Positions 16,606 to 26,809 are shown, numbered from the stretch's first letter. The stretch: DNA of 64,000 nt from Rufibacter roseolus (GCF_017916365.1 NZ_JAFMSU010000002.1:1426001-1490000); one strand, 5' to 3'. Translations and numbers: made by a program. Notes: generated from the letters alone by a model not told the origin.

Positions 16606-19600
16606 ATGCTTAAAAGACTATTGTACACCGGGGCCTTGTTGGCCGGCACAGTAAGTGCGGCACAAGCCCAAAACGCACCCTCTTGGCTGCGTTACTCGTC
16701 TATCTCACCAGACGGCCAAACCATTGTCTTCACCTACAAAGGTGATTTGTACCGGGTACCGGCCAGCGGCGGTACCGCCCTGCCCCTCACCGTGCACGAG
16801 GCCCACGATTTCATGCCGGTTTGGAGCAAAGACGGCAAAACCATTGTGTTCGCCTCGGACCGCTACGGCAACTTTGACCTGTTCCAGATGCCAGCCACCG
16901 GCGGAGAGGCCAAACGCATGACGTTCCACTCGGCCAATGAGTATCCGTATGAGTTCAGCCCCGACGGCAAAACCGTTTACTTCGGGTCTACCCGCATGGA
17001 CATGGCCAGCAACCGCCAGTTCCCTACGTTTGCCTCCCCCGAGCTCTACAAAGTGGCGTTGGGCGGCGGCCGCGTGCAGCAGGTAATGACCACCCCCGCC
17101 GAGGAAGTGAAACTGAGCAAGGACGGCCAGATCATGCTCTACCAGGATAAAAAAGGCGGTGAAAACCAATGGCGCAAGCACCACGTCTCTTCGGTGGCCC
17201 GCGACCTTTGGAGCTTTGATACCAAAACAGGCAAGCACACCAAACTCACCACCTTCGCCGGCGAAGACCGCACCCCGGTGTTCACCGACAATGACAAAAC
17301 CATCTATTACCTGAGCGAGGAAAGCGGTACCTTTAACGTGCACCGCATGGCCGCCGATAAGCCCGGCACCTCTACCAAGGTAACCAACTTCACCAAGCAT
17401 CCGGTACGCTTCCTCACGGCCTCCAACAACGGTCTGCTATGCTTCGGGTTTGACGGAGACCTGTACACCATGCAGGGCAACGGCGCTCCGCAGAAAGTGA
17501 ACGTAACCATCGCCACGGATGTGAAATCCAACAACGAGCGCATTGTACCGGTAGCGGGCAACGGTGTGCAGGATCTGGCGGTATCGCCTAACGGCAAGGA
17601 AGTGGCCTTCATCTACCGCGGCGAGGTATTCGTATCGGCGGTGGAAGGATCTGCTACCAAGCGCATCACCAACACCCCGGAGCAGGAGCGCCACGTGAGC
17701 TTCTCGCCTGATGGAAAGACCCTGATCTACGCCACTGAACGCGGCAAAGGCTGGAAGATCTTCCAGACCCAGATCACTCGCAAGGAGGAGCCTTATTTTT
17801 ACGCTTCCACCCTGCTGGACGAGACCCCGGTCATCAACAATGACAAGGAAAACTACGAGCCCCAGTTCTCGCCAGACGGCAAAGAGATCGCGTTTGTGGA
17901 AGACCGCATGACCCTGAAGGTCTACAACATCAAATCCAAACAAGTACGCACGCTGCTCACCACCAATGAGCTGTTCTCCATGCGCGACAACGACCAGTAC
18001 TTCACTTGGAGCCCAGACAGCAAATGGATTGCCTTCGATTTCTCCGAGCCCGGTTTCGCCAACGGCGAAGTTGGCCTGATCTCCGCCGACGGCAAAAGCA
18101 AAAAAATCAACCTCACCGAGAGCGGCTACCAGGATGATTCTCCGCAGTGGATGGCCGGCGGCAACATGCTCATCTGGAACAGCACCCGCGAAGGCATGCG
18201 GGCCCAGGCCAACAGCGGCGGCGCCCAGTCAGATATCTTCGCCCTATTCATAAACCAGGCGGCGTATGACAAATTCCGGTTAAGCAAAGAGGATTATGCC
18301 TTGGTGAAGGAAGCCGATGAAAAAGCTGCCAAGGAGAAGGAAAAAGACAAAAAGAAGAAAAAAGACGAGGAACTGACCATTGACTGGGAAGGCCTCAAAA
18401 CCCGCAAAGCCCGCCTGACGCTGCATTCGTCCCAGTTAGGCGACGCCCTGGTGTCTAAAGACGGCGAGACGCTGTACTATTTGGCCCGTTTTGAGAGAGG
18501 CTACAACCTCTGGAGCACCAACCTGCGCACGAAGGAAACCAAAATGGCCGTGACCCTGAACGCGAACCGCGCCAGCATGGATTGGGACAAGGACATGAAA
18601 AACCTGTTCCTCTTAGCCGATGGCCGGGTGATCAAGCTGGACCCTGCCGCGAACAAACAGGAGAACGTAGCCATCAGCGGGGACATGAACCTGAACGTAG
18701 CCGCCGAGCGCGCCTTCATGTTTGAGCACGTGTGGCGCCGCACGCAGAAGACCTTCTACACCGCCGGTTTCCACGGCGCCAACTGGAAAGCACTGAAAGG
18801 CGATTACGATAAATACCTGCCGCACATCAGCAACAATTACGAGTTCTCCGAGATGCTAAGCGAACTGCTGGGCGAGCTGAACGTGTCCCACTCGGGCTCC
18901 AGCTTCTCTAACGTGCCAGTAAACGCCGATGCCACCGCTTCCCTGGGTATTTTCTATGACCCAAGCTTCACCGGAGACGGCATCAAGATTGACGAGGTGA
19001 TTCTGGAAGGACCGCTTCAAAGAGCCGGTTTTGATGTGAAGCCCGGCATGGTGATCGAGAAAATCGATGGGGAAACCGTTACCGCTGACCGCGATTACGC
19101 CCAGTTCCTGAACCGCAAAGCCGGCAAGAACACGCTCATCACCATCTATGACCCAAGCTCTAAAAAGCGCCGCGACATCACCGTGAAGCCTATTTCACCC
19201 GGCGAGGAAAGCAGCCTGCTCTACAAGCGTTGGGTACGCCGCAACGCCGAGGAAGTGGATCGTTTGAGCAACGGCCAGCTGGGCTACGTGCACATCCCGG
19301 GCATGAACGACCCGGCCTACCGCACCGTGTACGAAGAAGTGATGGGGAAATACGCCAACCGAAAAGGCATGGTGGTAGACACCCGCAACAACGGCGGCGG
19401 AGACCTGGTTGCCGATCTAGCCATGTTCCTGAGCGGTAAAATGTTCCTGAACTACACTACTGACAATCGCTCAACCGGTATTGAGCCCTCGTTCCGTTGG
19501 AACAAGCCCAGCATCGCGCTGGCCAACGAAGCCAACTACTCAGACGGCCACTGCTTCGCCTTCAGCTACCAGGACCTGAAACTGGGCAAGCTGGTGGGCA

Positions 19601-19827
19601 TGCCGGTACCGGGTACCTGTACCTTCGCAGGCTGGGAATCACTTCAGGACAACAGCGTACGCTGGGGCGTGCCGCCGCTGGGCGTGAAAGACGTGCAGGG
19701 CCGCTACCTGGAGAACCTGCAGACCGAGCCAGACGTGAAAGTGATGAACGAGTTTGAGCAGGTGAGCAAAGGCAAAGACCAGCAGTTGGAAGTAGCCGTA
19801 CAGGAACTCCTGAAAGAAGTGAAATAA
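16606..19827 (+). CDS. Tricorn-like S41 family peptidase
   Basis: The 1073-residue exported protein (signal MLKRLLYTGALLAGTVSAAQA) has repeated PD40/WD40-like propeller blades (for example SPDGQTIVFTYKGDLYRV and SPDGKEIAFVEDRM) across the first 550 residues. A Lys-rich hinge follows near 575-590, then a tricorn C1 helical domain, a PDZ domain around 775-850 and the S41 catalytic domain. Ser979 in ANYSDGHCF is the candidate nucleophile, preceded by DTRNNGGGD. Tricorn homologues break down oligopeptides; in Bacteroidota they are usually periplasmic. Length and domain order match the family. A terminator follows. Confidence 0.94.
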   Translation: MLKRLLYTGALLAGTVSAAQAQNAPSWLRYSSISPDGQTIVFTYKGDLYRVPASGGTALPLTVHEAHDFMPVWSKDGKTIVFASDRYGNFDLFQMPATGGEAKRMTFHSANEYPYEFSPDGKTVYFGSTRMDMASNRQFPTFASPELYKVALGGGRVQQVMTTPAEEVKLSKDGQIMLYQDKKGGENQWRKHHVSSVARDLWSFDTKTGKHTKLTTFAGEDRTPVFTDNDKTIYYLSEESGTFNVHRMAADKPGTSTKVTNFTKHPVRFLTASNNGLLCFGFDGDLYTMQGNGAPQKVNVTIATDVKSNNERIVPVAGNGVQDLAVSPNGKEVAFIYRGEVFVSAVEGSATKRITNTPEQERHVSFSPDGKTLIYATERGKGWKIFQTQITRKEEPYFYASTLLDETPVINNDKENYEPQFSPDGKEIAFVEDRMTLKVYNIKSKQVRTLLTTNELFSMRDNDQYFTWSPDSKWIAFDFSEPGFANGEVGLISADGKSKKINLTESGYQDDSPQWMAGGNMLIWNSTREGMRAQANSGGAQSDIFALFINQAAYDKFRLSKEDYALVKEADEKAAKEKEKDKKKKKDEELTIDWEGLKTRKARLTLHSSQLGDALVSKDGETLYYLARFERGYNLWSTNLRTKETKMAVTLNANRASMDWDKDMKNLFLLADGRVIKLDPAANKQENVAISGDMNLNVAAERAFMFEHVWRRTQKTFYTAGFHGANWKALKGDYDKYLPHISNNYEFSEMLSELLGELNVSHSGSSFSNVPVNADATASLGIFYDPSFTGDGIKIDEVILEGPLQRAGFDVKPGMVIEKIDGETVTADRDYAQFLNRKAGKNTLITIYDPSSKKRRDITVKPISPGEESSLLYKRWVRRNAEEVDRLSNGQLGYVHIPGMNDPAYRTVYEEVMGKYANRKGMVVDTRNNGGGDLVADLAMFLSGKMFLNYTTDNRSTGIEPSFRWNKPSIALANEANYSDGHCFAFSYQDLKLGKLVGMPVPGTCTFAGWESLQDNSVRWGVPPLGVKDVQGRYLENLQTEPDVKVMNEFEQVSKGKDQQLEVAVQELLKEVK

Positions 19828-19843
19828 CCAGCTTAACTACTAC

Positions 19844-19880
19844 AAGAAAGCCCCAGCCCAACCGCTGGGGCTTTCTTTTT
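19844..19880 (+). terminator. Rho-independent terminator after tricorn-like gene
   Basis: AAGAAAGCCCCAGC and GCTGGGGCTTTCTT form a perfect 14-pair stem with a 6-base loop and trailing T-run. It ends 15 bases before the next gene. Confidence 0.92.
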
Positions 19881-19895
19881 GCGTATTATTGAATC

Positions 19896-20441
19896 ATGAA
19901 TGATAAAGACATAAGCAAATTCCTGAGTCTGGTACTCCGGCATGAGCCACAAAAAATAGGGATTACCCTGAACCAAAATGGCTGGGCGAATGTAGATGAG
20001 TTGCTGACTAAACTGCAGCACAAACGAATGAGCGTTGACCTGGAGAGGCTAAAGCGGGTGGTGGAAACCAACAACAAACAACGGTTTTCCTTTAACCCAA
20101 ACCAGACTAAAATCAGAGCCAACCAGGGACATTCTGTGCAGGTAGATGTAGGCCTGTCCCCCACTACTCCGCCTGAGATGCTGTACCACGGTACATCCGT
20201 TACTACTGCAGAGATTATTCTAAAAGAAGGCATCAGGAAGCAATCCCGTTTACACGTACACCTGTCCTCTGATATTGCTACCGCTTTGCAGGTAGGTAGC
20301 CGGCACGGCAAACCTTATGTTTTCACCGTACTCAGCGGCGAGATGCACCGCAGTGGAATCCCCTTCTACCTATCCGAAAACAAGGTCTGGCTCACAAACT
20401 ATGTAGATCCTGCTTATTTATCAGAATATAAATTATCCTAA
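19896..20441 (+). CDS. kptA: Tpt1/KptA-family RNA 2'-phosphotransferase
   Basis: The 181-residue protein starts MNDKDISKFLSLVLRHEP, the conserved family opening with Arg and His ligands, followed by QNGWANVDELL, the YHGTS motif and HVHLSSD. The enzyme transfers an internal RNA 2'-phosphate to NAD+. Its bacterial role is unclear, as most bacteria lack the tRNA splicing pathway that needs it in yeast. It is complete and stands alone after a terminator. Confidence 0.95.
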   Translation: MNDKDISKFLSLVLRHEPQKIGITLNQNGWANVDELLTKLQHKRMSVDLERLKRVVETNNKQRFSFNPNQTKIRANQGHSVQVDVGLSPTTPPEMLYHGTSVTTAEIILKEGIRKQSRLHVHLSSDIATALQVGSRHGKPYVFTVLSGEMHRSGIPFYLSENKVWLTNYVDPAYLSEYKLS

Positions 20442-20721
20442 CCCGTAAAGGACAAGACAATACCCAAGCCCCATCCACAGTTTAATTTCAGAGGCACTTA
20501 CCGCCAGACATTTAAGGGTGTGCTTTCCGGAATCTTCCGTACAGCTACAAATTATCCTAAAAATACAATACCCCTTAGAAAGGATAACCGTATTATTAGC
20601 AACACCGGTGTTAATATACCCGGTGCATGCCCCTAGAGCGGGGTTTGGGCCTTTCTTTCAATAAGAAGCCCCTAAACACCCAATGCCAGCTTTTAACTTC
20701 TGAAAGAAAAATAACTGATTT
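20442..20721. other. Intergenic region with 12-base palindrome
   Basis: No gene is visible. AACACCGGTGTT at 20601-20612 is a perfect palindrome about 110 bases before the next gene and could be an operator. CCCCTAGAGCGGGG nearby can form a small hairpin. Confidence 0.4.
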
Positions 20722-22029
20722 ATGCAGGTGAAGGAAAAACTTACGACATATTACCACCATTATCAGGAATTAAAAGAGAAAGGCGGCCCTGAGGAGAATA
20801 CCGAATTATTTGAAGAGGTCATCCACCTGGAGGAGGAGATTATGGCCTCCTATGGCTTGCCTCCGTCCCACACCCACCTGCAGATTTTGTGGCAGTTCAC
20901 AGAAAAAGCGCCCTTAAGCGAGGAAGTCATTCAGGGTACCCAGGAGAAACTGGAAACCGCGGCTACTGAGCACCTCATGGCACCCGTGAAGACAAACCTG
21001 GAAGTTTTGCAGGAAGCAAAATCCGGGAAGATGAGCGCGTTCAACGTGCTGCCCGAGATTGGCCAACCAACCCATGATTATCCTATTTTCCTGTTTGAGG
21101 AAATGCTGCTGAAAGACAAAGCCACCCCCGAGGCCGTATTACAAGAGATGGAATCTGTGAAGGAGCTGGACTGCTACGGCGAGGTGGCAACTTTGCTTTA
21201 CTACCACCGCAAGACTTTCAGGAGAACCAAAATCTACAAGGCCCTGAAACCGCACCTGCAGTTCCTGGACACCTACCTGCAACAATTGAAAGCCCTGGGC
21301 GACAGCACGGAGCACAGCATTTTTGTGTCCAGCCTCGCCAAAGAGGCCCAGCAACTTTCACAGCCTACTACCCTGCCTGAGGACAAGATCATCTCCCTCA
21401 TTGGGGTAGACCCGGCTACCTACACGCCAGAATCTATCCTGCTCACGGATATCTTTGAAATGGAGGAGATTGTCTACGATGTGGACACGGCCATCACGGT
21501 TACCGGCAAACTGAACAAAGGGGATTCTTCAAAGGCCGTTTCGCTGGGGTTTGACCTGGGCGAACTTTGCGGCCTGCTTTCCCAATACCAGGAGCAGGGT
21601 CAGCAAATCCTGGCCTTTTTCCATAGAACCCCAGACCTCAACCTCCCGGACTCCCCCATTGTCATCAACCTGAAGGACTGCACCGGCAGCACTTTCCTGG
21701 CCGATGCACATTATTTCAGGGTATACAAACCCTTGGTGTTGGGCGAAGACGGTACCCACCAGATGATGCAGGAGGAGTTTTACCTGGTTGAGGAAATTCT
21801 GGAAAGAGACACCTTTGATGCGGAACAGCTTAAAAGAACCTCAGAATCGCTCAATGGTTTACTCCAGCACCTCAAAGGCAGCTACCAGGAATATGTGGCT
21901 TACCTTCAGGAAGGCGAAACCGAAAAGAAAGCCCGCCAGAAGACCGGATTGGATCACCCCACCACCTTTGAATTGGCTCGTCACCTGTACAACTATGAAA
22001 AGCACGGCGGCAAAGCCAGCTTTGATTAG
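20722..22029 (+). CDS. Hypothetical protein, 435 residues
   Basis: I do not recognise this protein. It lacks a signal peptide or membrane segment and is acidic and helix-rich in the first half (EENTELFEEVIHLEEEIMA), so it is probably cytoplasmic. The middle has IISLIGVDPATYTPESILLTDIF and the later part looks alpha/beta (GFDLGELCGLLSQYQEQGQQ, FFHRTPDLNLPDSP). Translation from ATG at 20722 is well supported by length and codon use. A terminator hairpin follows, so it is monocistronic. Confidence 0.8.
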   Translation: MQVKEKLTTYYHHYQELKEKGGPEENTELFEEVIHLEEEIMASYGLPPSHTHLQILWQFTEKAPLSEEVIQGTQEKLETAATEHLMAPVKTNLEVLQEAKSGKMSAFNVLPEIGQPTHDYPIFLFEEMLLKDKATPEAVLQEMESVKELDCYGEVATLLYYHRKTFRRTKIYKALKPHLQFLDTYLQQLKALGDSTEHSIFVSSLAKEAQQLSQPTTLPEDKIISLIGVDPATYTPESILLTDIFEMEEIVYDVDTAITVTGKLNKGDSSKAVSLGFDLGELCGLLSQYQEQGQQILAFFHRTPDLNLPDSPIVINLKDCTGSTFLADAHYFRVYKPLVLGEDGTHQMMQEEFYLVEEILERDTFDAEQLKRTSESLNGLLQHLKGSYQEYVAYLQEGETEKKARQKTGLDHPTTFELARHLYNYEKHGGKASFD

Positions 22030-22429
22030 GCTCATCTGGTTGCCACTGCACAAGCGGGAAGAAGATCAGGTACGAGAGGCAGCACACTACTGTTTTGAGT
22101 CTGTTTTTGTATAAATAACCTCAAAACAGGTAAGGTGAAAATGGTCTGTTTTAAGGTACCGAACTTTCTGCATCCTTTGCCTAGGCTAGTTTTCCTCTAG
22201 GGTAAGAACCCCAGCATGTACCTTTATTCGGGGTTTTAGAGCTGATTTAGAGAAAACGGTCAGGAAGCACGAAATTTTTTTTAAAGTTTAATCAGCTTGA
22301 TTTTTCTTCAAAATCAGACACTTAGAAGACAAAGGGGGAAAACTGATTAAAAAACAACACTTTTTTTCTGAGAGATGTTTTGCAGATCAAAATCATCCCT
22401 CTATATTTGCACCATCAAAACCGAAAGAT
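22030..22429. other. Intergenic region before tRNA-Glu
   Basis: A hairpin (CTGTTTTGAG 22090-22099, CTCAAAACAG 22120-22129) can end the upstream gene. The rest is AT-rich and gene-free until the tRNA promoter. Confidence 0.55.
22379..22409 (+). promoter_or_regulatory. Bacteroidota-type promoter of tRNA-Glu
   Basis: TTTG at 22379-22382 and TATATTTG at 22402-22409 are separated by exactly 19 bases, the textbook -33/-7 layout for this phylum. Transcription would start about 10 bases before the tRNA. Confidence 0.85.
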
Positions 22430-22501
22430 GGTCCGTTCGTCTAGGGGTTAGGACACCAGATTTTCATTCTGGTAACAGGGGTTCGATTCCCCTACGGACT
22501 A
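22430..22501 (+). tRNA. tRNA-Glu (UUC)
   Basis: The sequence folds into a full cloverleaf. The acceptor GGTCCGT pairs with ACGGACT (first pair G:U), the anticodon stem CCAGA/TCTGG encloses loop TTTTCAT with anticodon TTC, and the T arm GGGG-TTCGATT-CCCC is perfect. The 3' CCA is not encoded. Confidence 0.97.
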
Positions 22502-22503
22502 CT

Positions 22504-22540
22504 CAAAAGCCTCTCAGTTCATTCTGAGGGGCTTTTTTGC
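22504..22540 (+). terminator. Terminator of tRNA-Glu
   Basis: AAAAGCCTCTCAG and CTGAGGGGCTTTTTT form a stem directly after the tRNA. Confidence 0.9.
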
Positions 22541-22794
22541 TTTAAGGCTGTACACATGCACGTACAACTCTCTACTCCAACCTTTCTTTCTATTGAAGAC
22601 AGGCCCGAACGGGCATTCATCTCCCAATTCTCCTGCTGCTCCTTGACCTAGAGCATAGTTACCAATCCAGTTTTTGCTTAAAATCCAAATTGAAAAGGCC
22701 TTAGCTTTTAAATAGATAATGTATTTCAAATGCGCCTTTATTTGAATAACTTAAAGACAATCAACAAGTTATTCACAACATAAACTCTATGATT

Positions 22795-23268
22795 ATGAAA
22801 AAGGTGTTTTCCTTTAGCTTTCCAGTCATGGTTTGTTTGATTACTTGCCTGACCTGGAGTTGTTCCACAAAAGAGACAGATCCCTCCCCTTCCTTTCTTT
22901 TCGTAAAGGAAGCCTCCACCAAAACCGCTGATTTGAACAAGAAGGAACCTATAGTTTTCAATACCATCGCAACTTCATCAGAAGGTTCCACTTATTTCGG
23001 AACGGTGGCGGTATCTGGTGGAATTAATGCAACGGGCACCTACGTAATGCCCACAGAAACGCTTGGGATGGCGCTGCACTGCACCCTTATCCTCACCCTA
23101 CCTGAAGGCTCTATTACTATCCGGATGAACTGTAACATGAAAACTTCAGAAGGCCAGTGGAAGATTTTAGCTGGTTCTGGCAGTTACCAAAACTTAGAAG
23201 GTGGTGGTAGCCTTGTTATGCCAGATGACATAAGAGAGATTTTAACGGGATCCATTTCCTGGAAATAA
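22795..23268 (+). CDS. Small lipoprotein with possible AOC-barrel-like fold
   Basis: The protein of 157 residues starts MKKVFSFSFPVMVCL (ATG at 22795; MIM two codons earlier is possible) and has a Cys in the lipobox region LTWSCSTKE. The mature part includes GSGSYQNLEGGGSL, a pattern seen in allene-oxide-cyclase-barrel-like and DUF3224-like proteins, but this is a weak likeness. Its function is unknown. It is monocistronic, with a strong terminator after it. Confidence 0.8.
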   Translation: MKKVFSFSFPVMVCLITCLTWSCSTKETDPSPSFLFVKEASTKTADLNKKEPIVFNTIATSSEGSTYFGTVAVSGGINATGTYVMPTETLGMALHCTLILTLPEGSITIRMNCNMKTSEGQWKILAGSGSYQNLEGGGSLVMPDDIREILTGSISWK

Positions 23269-23289
23269 GACAGAATAAATTTGAGTTTG

Positions 23290-23338
23290 CTAAACAAGGA
23301 AGCCTTGAAGTACAAACCTTCAAGGCTTCCTTGTTTAG
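23290..23338 (+). terminator. Hairpin terminator after lipoprotein gene
   Basis: A 21-pair perfect stem (starting CTAAACAAGGAAGCC) encloses a 7-base loop. Confidence 0.85.
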
Positions 23339-23663
23339 GAGCCACAGCCTCTTACTCCATTCAACAACTGATCTGAATCCGCTTGGCAAATCCCTCCTGA
23401 AGTTCCCCCCCCAATGGTATTACAGTTACCCCCAGCCGTCCATTCATCCTCTGAAGGCCTTCTCCTCCAACTATCTCATGTTCTGAAAAGGACACATGTT
23501 AATATCATATGATTATCGGCTAAAATAAGCTTATAGAAACACAGGTACTCTCTCTAGTTTTAGAGAAGTGTAAAAGCGGAATCACCTCACCCTGCACACC
23601 TTGGTTTTCAGCAGGTTATCTTATAACCATCAGCCTTTAGGAGGAAAAAAACGGACTCTAAAT
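23339..23663. other. Gene-free leader of the GH127/146 gene
   Basis: I see no gene here. AGGAGG at about 23640 is a Shine-Dalgarno-like run, about 20 bases from the chosen ATG and therefore rather far. No clear promoter box is visible. Confidence 0.4.
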
Positions 23664-26600
23664 ATGAAAATGCAAAAAGTATTCTTTCAAGCCATTCTGT
23701 TTGTCTCTGTGTTAACCCAGTGTGTTTACACTTCTCAGGCCCAGAACGGTGACCAAATTTTAGACGGTATTGGTGAAACAGGAATGATTGCCCGCTATGT
23801 GTTCAACGGAGACCTGAAAGACTGGTCTAGAAATACGCTGCATGGTAAAATCCAAGGTTCCCAGGCTTCCTTTGCCAATGACAACAAGTTTGGAAAGGTC
23901 TTGTCGCTTTCCGGCGATAACAATGCTTTTGTAACCATTCCGGTAGAAGCATTAACAGATCTGGAATCATTGAGCATCTCAGGGTGGGTCAACTTGCGCT
24001 CAAAGCAAACCGGCCAAAGGTTCTTTGATTTCGGGAAGGATGCAGGCAGGCATTTCTTTGCGGCTCCGGTGGGTACCAAAACCCAGGAAGGCTTCCAGGC
24101 GCTCATTACTGCCGATAAAGGAAATAAAAAAGGAGCTGTCTCTCCGGCCATTGAGGTGAACAAGTGGGTGCACCTGGCCATAGTGGTAGATGTCCCGTCC
24201 AGGTCCTTGATTACTTATGTAGATGGTAAGCGTGCCGGTGAGGCAAGGGATATTCCCCAGGAGTTAACAGAGGTATTTGGCAAACAACCCGGAGGAAATC
24301 TGCTTTACATCGGGAAATCCCTAACACCCGGAGATCCCAACCTGAATGCTCTCCTACATGATTTCCGGATTTACCGCATTCCCCTGACGGGCAGGCAGGT
24401 CGCTGGAATCTACACCAATGCCCAGAAAGGTAGAGGCGTCAATGAAGGCATGGTCAATACTACGGGTAAGCAGGCCGAGGATGATCTGCCCCGCTTTTCC
24501 CCAAACCAGCCCCAGCTTTATAATGCCTATCTGGTTCAGGTGTCTGATGTGGAAGTAGAAACAGAGGTAGGAAACTTGCCCAGGTTGCCCAGTCATGTAC
24601 AGGGAACCTATAAAAACGAAATGCAGGGGAAAGGGCCCAAAGTGCGGGTAATCTGGCCGGCTGAAACGGACAATAGTCCTGTTCTGAAACCCGGGCGCTA
24701 TACCATTACCGGCCGGGTACCCGGCACCGCTTTTCAACCGAAGGCCAATGTCACGGTAAAAGCCTCTCAGAAATCCTCCAAACCAGATCTGAAGCTGGCC
24801 TCGTTTGATTTGGGAAAGGTTACCCTCAAAACCGATGCCCAGGGCCAGCAAACCCAATTCACCGAAAACCGCGATAAATTCATCAACACCTTAGCACAAA
24901 CAGACCCTAATTCCTTTCTCTACATGTTCCGCCATGCCTTCGGTCAGAAACAACCTGCCGGTGCAAAGCCCTTGGGCGTATGGGACAGCCAGGATACCAA
25001 ACTGAGAGGCCACGCTACTGGTCATTATCTCACGGCCATCGCGCAGGCCTACGCCGGAACAGGGTATGACAAGGCGCTTCAGGCCAATTTCTCCAAAAAG
25101 ATGGAGGAAATGGTAAACACCCTTTACGAGCTATCCTTGTTATCCGGAACACCGAAATCAGAAGGTGGCCCCCAGATGTCTGATCCGGCTGCGGTGCCGA
25201 TGGGCCCTGGTAAATCAGCGTACGACTCAGATCTGAGCGATGAAGGCATCCGGACGGATTATTGGAACTGGGGTGTAGGATACATCAGCGCGTACCCGCC
25301 AGACCAATTCATCATGCTGGAAAAAGGAGCCAAATACGGCGGGCAGAAAAACCAGGTCTGGGCGCCTTACTACACCCTTCATAAGATCCTGGCCGGTCTG
25401 ATGGATGTGTACGAGGTAAGCGGCAATAAAAAGGCCCTGGCTACCGCCTCCGGCATGGGAGATTGGGTATATGCCCGCCTGAGCAAGGTGCCCACTGACA
25501 CGCTGATTAAGATGTGGAACACCTACATCGCCGGGGAGTTTGGCGGCATGAATGAGGCCATGGCCCGCATGTACCGGCTTACCGGTAAACCCAATCACCT
25601 CAAAACCGCCCAGTTATTTGACAACATCAGGGTGTTCTTCGGCGACCCCAATCATTCGCATGGATTGGCCAAAAACGTTGACCTTTTCCGCGGTCTGCAT
25701 GCCAACCAGCACATCCCGCAGGTAGTAGGAAGCATTGAAACGTACCGGGTCACTAAAAATCCGGAGTACTACAACATAGCCGATAACTTCTGGTACAAGA
25801 TGGTCAATGACTACATGTACAGCATAGGGGGCGTGGCTGGTGCGCGTAACCCAAATAACGCAGAGTGTTTTGTGGCCCAGCCCGGAACCCTGTACGAAAA
25901 CGGCTTTGCGGCCGGCGGGCAGAATGAAACCTGTGCCACCTACAATATGCTCAAATTGACCAGTGACCTTTTTCTCTATGACCAGCGGGGAGAATACATG
26001 GACTATTATGAGCGGGCGCTGTACAACCATATCCTGGCCTCGGTGGCCGAAGACAGCCCTGCCAACACCTACCACGTACCGCTCAGACCAGGGTCTACAA
26101 AACAATTCGGCAACCCCAACATGACGGGCTTTACCTGTTGCAACGGTACCGCCATAGAAAGCAGCACCAAACTGCAGAACTCCATCTACTTCAAAAGCAA
26201 AGATAACCAGGCGCTTTACGTTAACCTATTCGTACCCTCTACCCTGGATTGGACAGAGCGCAAAGTAAAAGTGGAACAAACCACAACTTTCCCCAAGGAA
26301 GACCAGACCCGCCTGACGATTAAGGGTAATGGGAAGTTTGATGTCAATGTGCGGGTGTCCGGCTGGGCTACCAAAGGATTCTTCGTGAAGATCAACGGCA
26401 AAGAGCAAAAGGTTGACGCCAAGCCGGGCAGTTACTTAACCCTAAGTCGTAAATGGAAAGATGGAGATGTGATTGACCTGAAAATGCCTTTCCAGTTTCA
26501 CCTGGATCCGGTGATGGACCAGCCCAACATCGCCAGTCTGTTTTACGGACCTATTTTGCTGGCCGCCCAGGAACCCGAAGCAAGAAAAGAATGGCGTAAA

Positions 26601-26744
26601 GTAACCCTTGATGCTGAGGATTTAAGTAAATCCATCAAAGGCGATCCCCAGCAGTTACAGTTCACCATTGATGGAGTGGTGTATAAACCCTTCTACGAAT
26701 CATACGGCCGGCATTCCGTTTACCTGGATGTTAACTTAAAATAG
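23664..26744 (+). CDS. LamG-domain plus GH127/GH146-type (DUF1680) beta-L-arabinofuranosidase-like protein
   Basis: The exported protein of 1026 residues starts MKMQKVFFQAILFV. A concanavalin-type LamG domain (residues about 40-250, with MIARYVFNGDLKDWS and LHDFRIYRIPLT) comes first, then a short Ig-like section near 290-370, and the DUF1680 catalytic (alpha/alpha)6 region from about 390. The family signatures RGHATGHYLTAIAQAY, GGQNETCATYNMLK and FTCCNGTAIESS are present, with Cys825 or Cys826 the candidate nucleophile/zinc ligand. The family removes beta-L-arabinofuranose from plant glycans. A site equivalent to one of the three zinc Cys of the characterised GH127 enzyme seems not to be Cys here. 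The frame extends to 23601 but the signal peptide fixes the start. Confidence 0.9.
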   Translation: MKMQKVFFQAILFVSVLTQCVYTSQAQNGDQILDGIGETGMIARYVFNGDLKDWSRNTLHGKIQGSQASFANDNKFGKVLSLSGDNNAFVTIPVEALTDLESLSISGWVNLRSKQTGQRFFDFGKDAGRHFFAAPVGTKTQEGFQALITADKGNKKGAVSPAIEVNKWVHLAIVVDVPSRSLITYVDGKRAGEARDIPQELTEVFGKQPGGNLLYIGKSLTPGDPNLNALLHDFRIYRIPLTGRQVAGIYTNAQKGRGVNEGMVNTTGKQAEDDLPRFSPNQPQLYNAYLVQVSDVEVETEVGNLPRLPSHVQGTYKNEMQGKGPKVRVIWPAETDNSPVLKPGRYTITGRVPGTAFQPKANVTVKASQKSSKPDLKLASFDLGKVTLKTDAQGQQTQFTENRDKFINTLAQTDPNSFLYMFRHAFGQKQPAGAKPLGVWDSQDTKLRGHATGHYLTAIAQAYAGTGYDKALQANFSKKMEEMVNTLYELSLLSGTPKSEGGPQMSDPAAVPMGPGKSAYDSDLSDEGIRTDYWNWGVGYISAYPPDQFIMLEKGAKYGGQKNQVWAPYYTLHKILAGLMDVYEVSGNKKALATASGMGDWVYARLSKVPTDTLIKMWNTYIAGEFGGMNEAMARMYRLTGKPNHLKTAQLFDNIRVFFGDPNHSHGLAKNVDLFRGLHANQHIPQVVGSIETYRVTKNPEYYNIADNFWYKMVNDYMYSIGGVAGARNPNNAECFVAQPGTLYENGFAAGGQNETCATYNMLKLTSDLFLYDQRGEYMDYYERALYNHILASVAEDSPANTYHVPLRPGSTKQFGNPNMTGFTCCNGTAIESSTKLQNSIYFKSKDNQALYVNLFVPSTLDWTERKVKVEQTTTFPKEDQTRLTIKGNGKFDVNVRVSGWATKGFFVKINGKEQKVDAKPGSYLTLSRKWKDGDVIDLKMPFQFHLDPVMDQPNIASLFYGPILLAAQEPEARKEWRKVTLDAEDLSKSIKGDPQQLQFTIDGVVYKPFYESYGRHSVYLDVNLK

Positions 26745-26755
26745 GCTTAAAACCC

Positions 26756-26809
26756 AAAGGGGCTGATAGGGCCCTCACTCACGTGAGCGATGCCCCCATC
26801 AGCCCCTTT
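26756..26809 (+). terminator. Hairpin terminator after GH127/146 gene
   Basis: AAAGGGGCTGAT and ATCAGCCCCTTT pair, and an inner CTCACTCACGTGAG can also fold. The element ends the GH127/146 transcript. Confidence 0.8.

Noticed and set aside
20442..20721. Riboswitch in the gap before the unknown 435-residue gene
   Set aside because: Only a 12-base palindrome and a small hairpin are visible; no known aptamer core could be recognised.
22514..22729. 71-codon minus-strand frame after tRNA-Glu
   Set aside because: It runs through the tRNA terminator hairpin and shows no protein-like conservation features.
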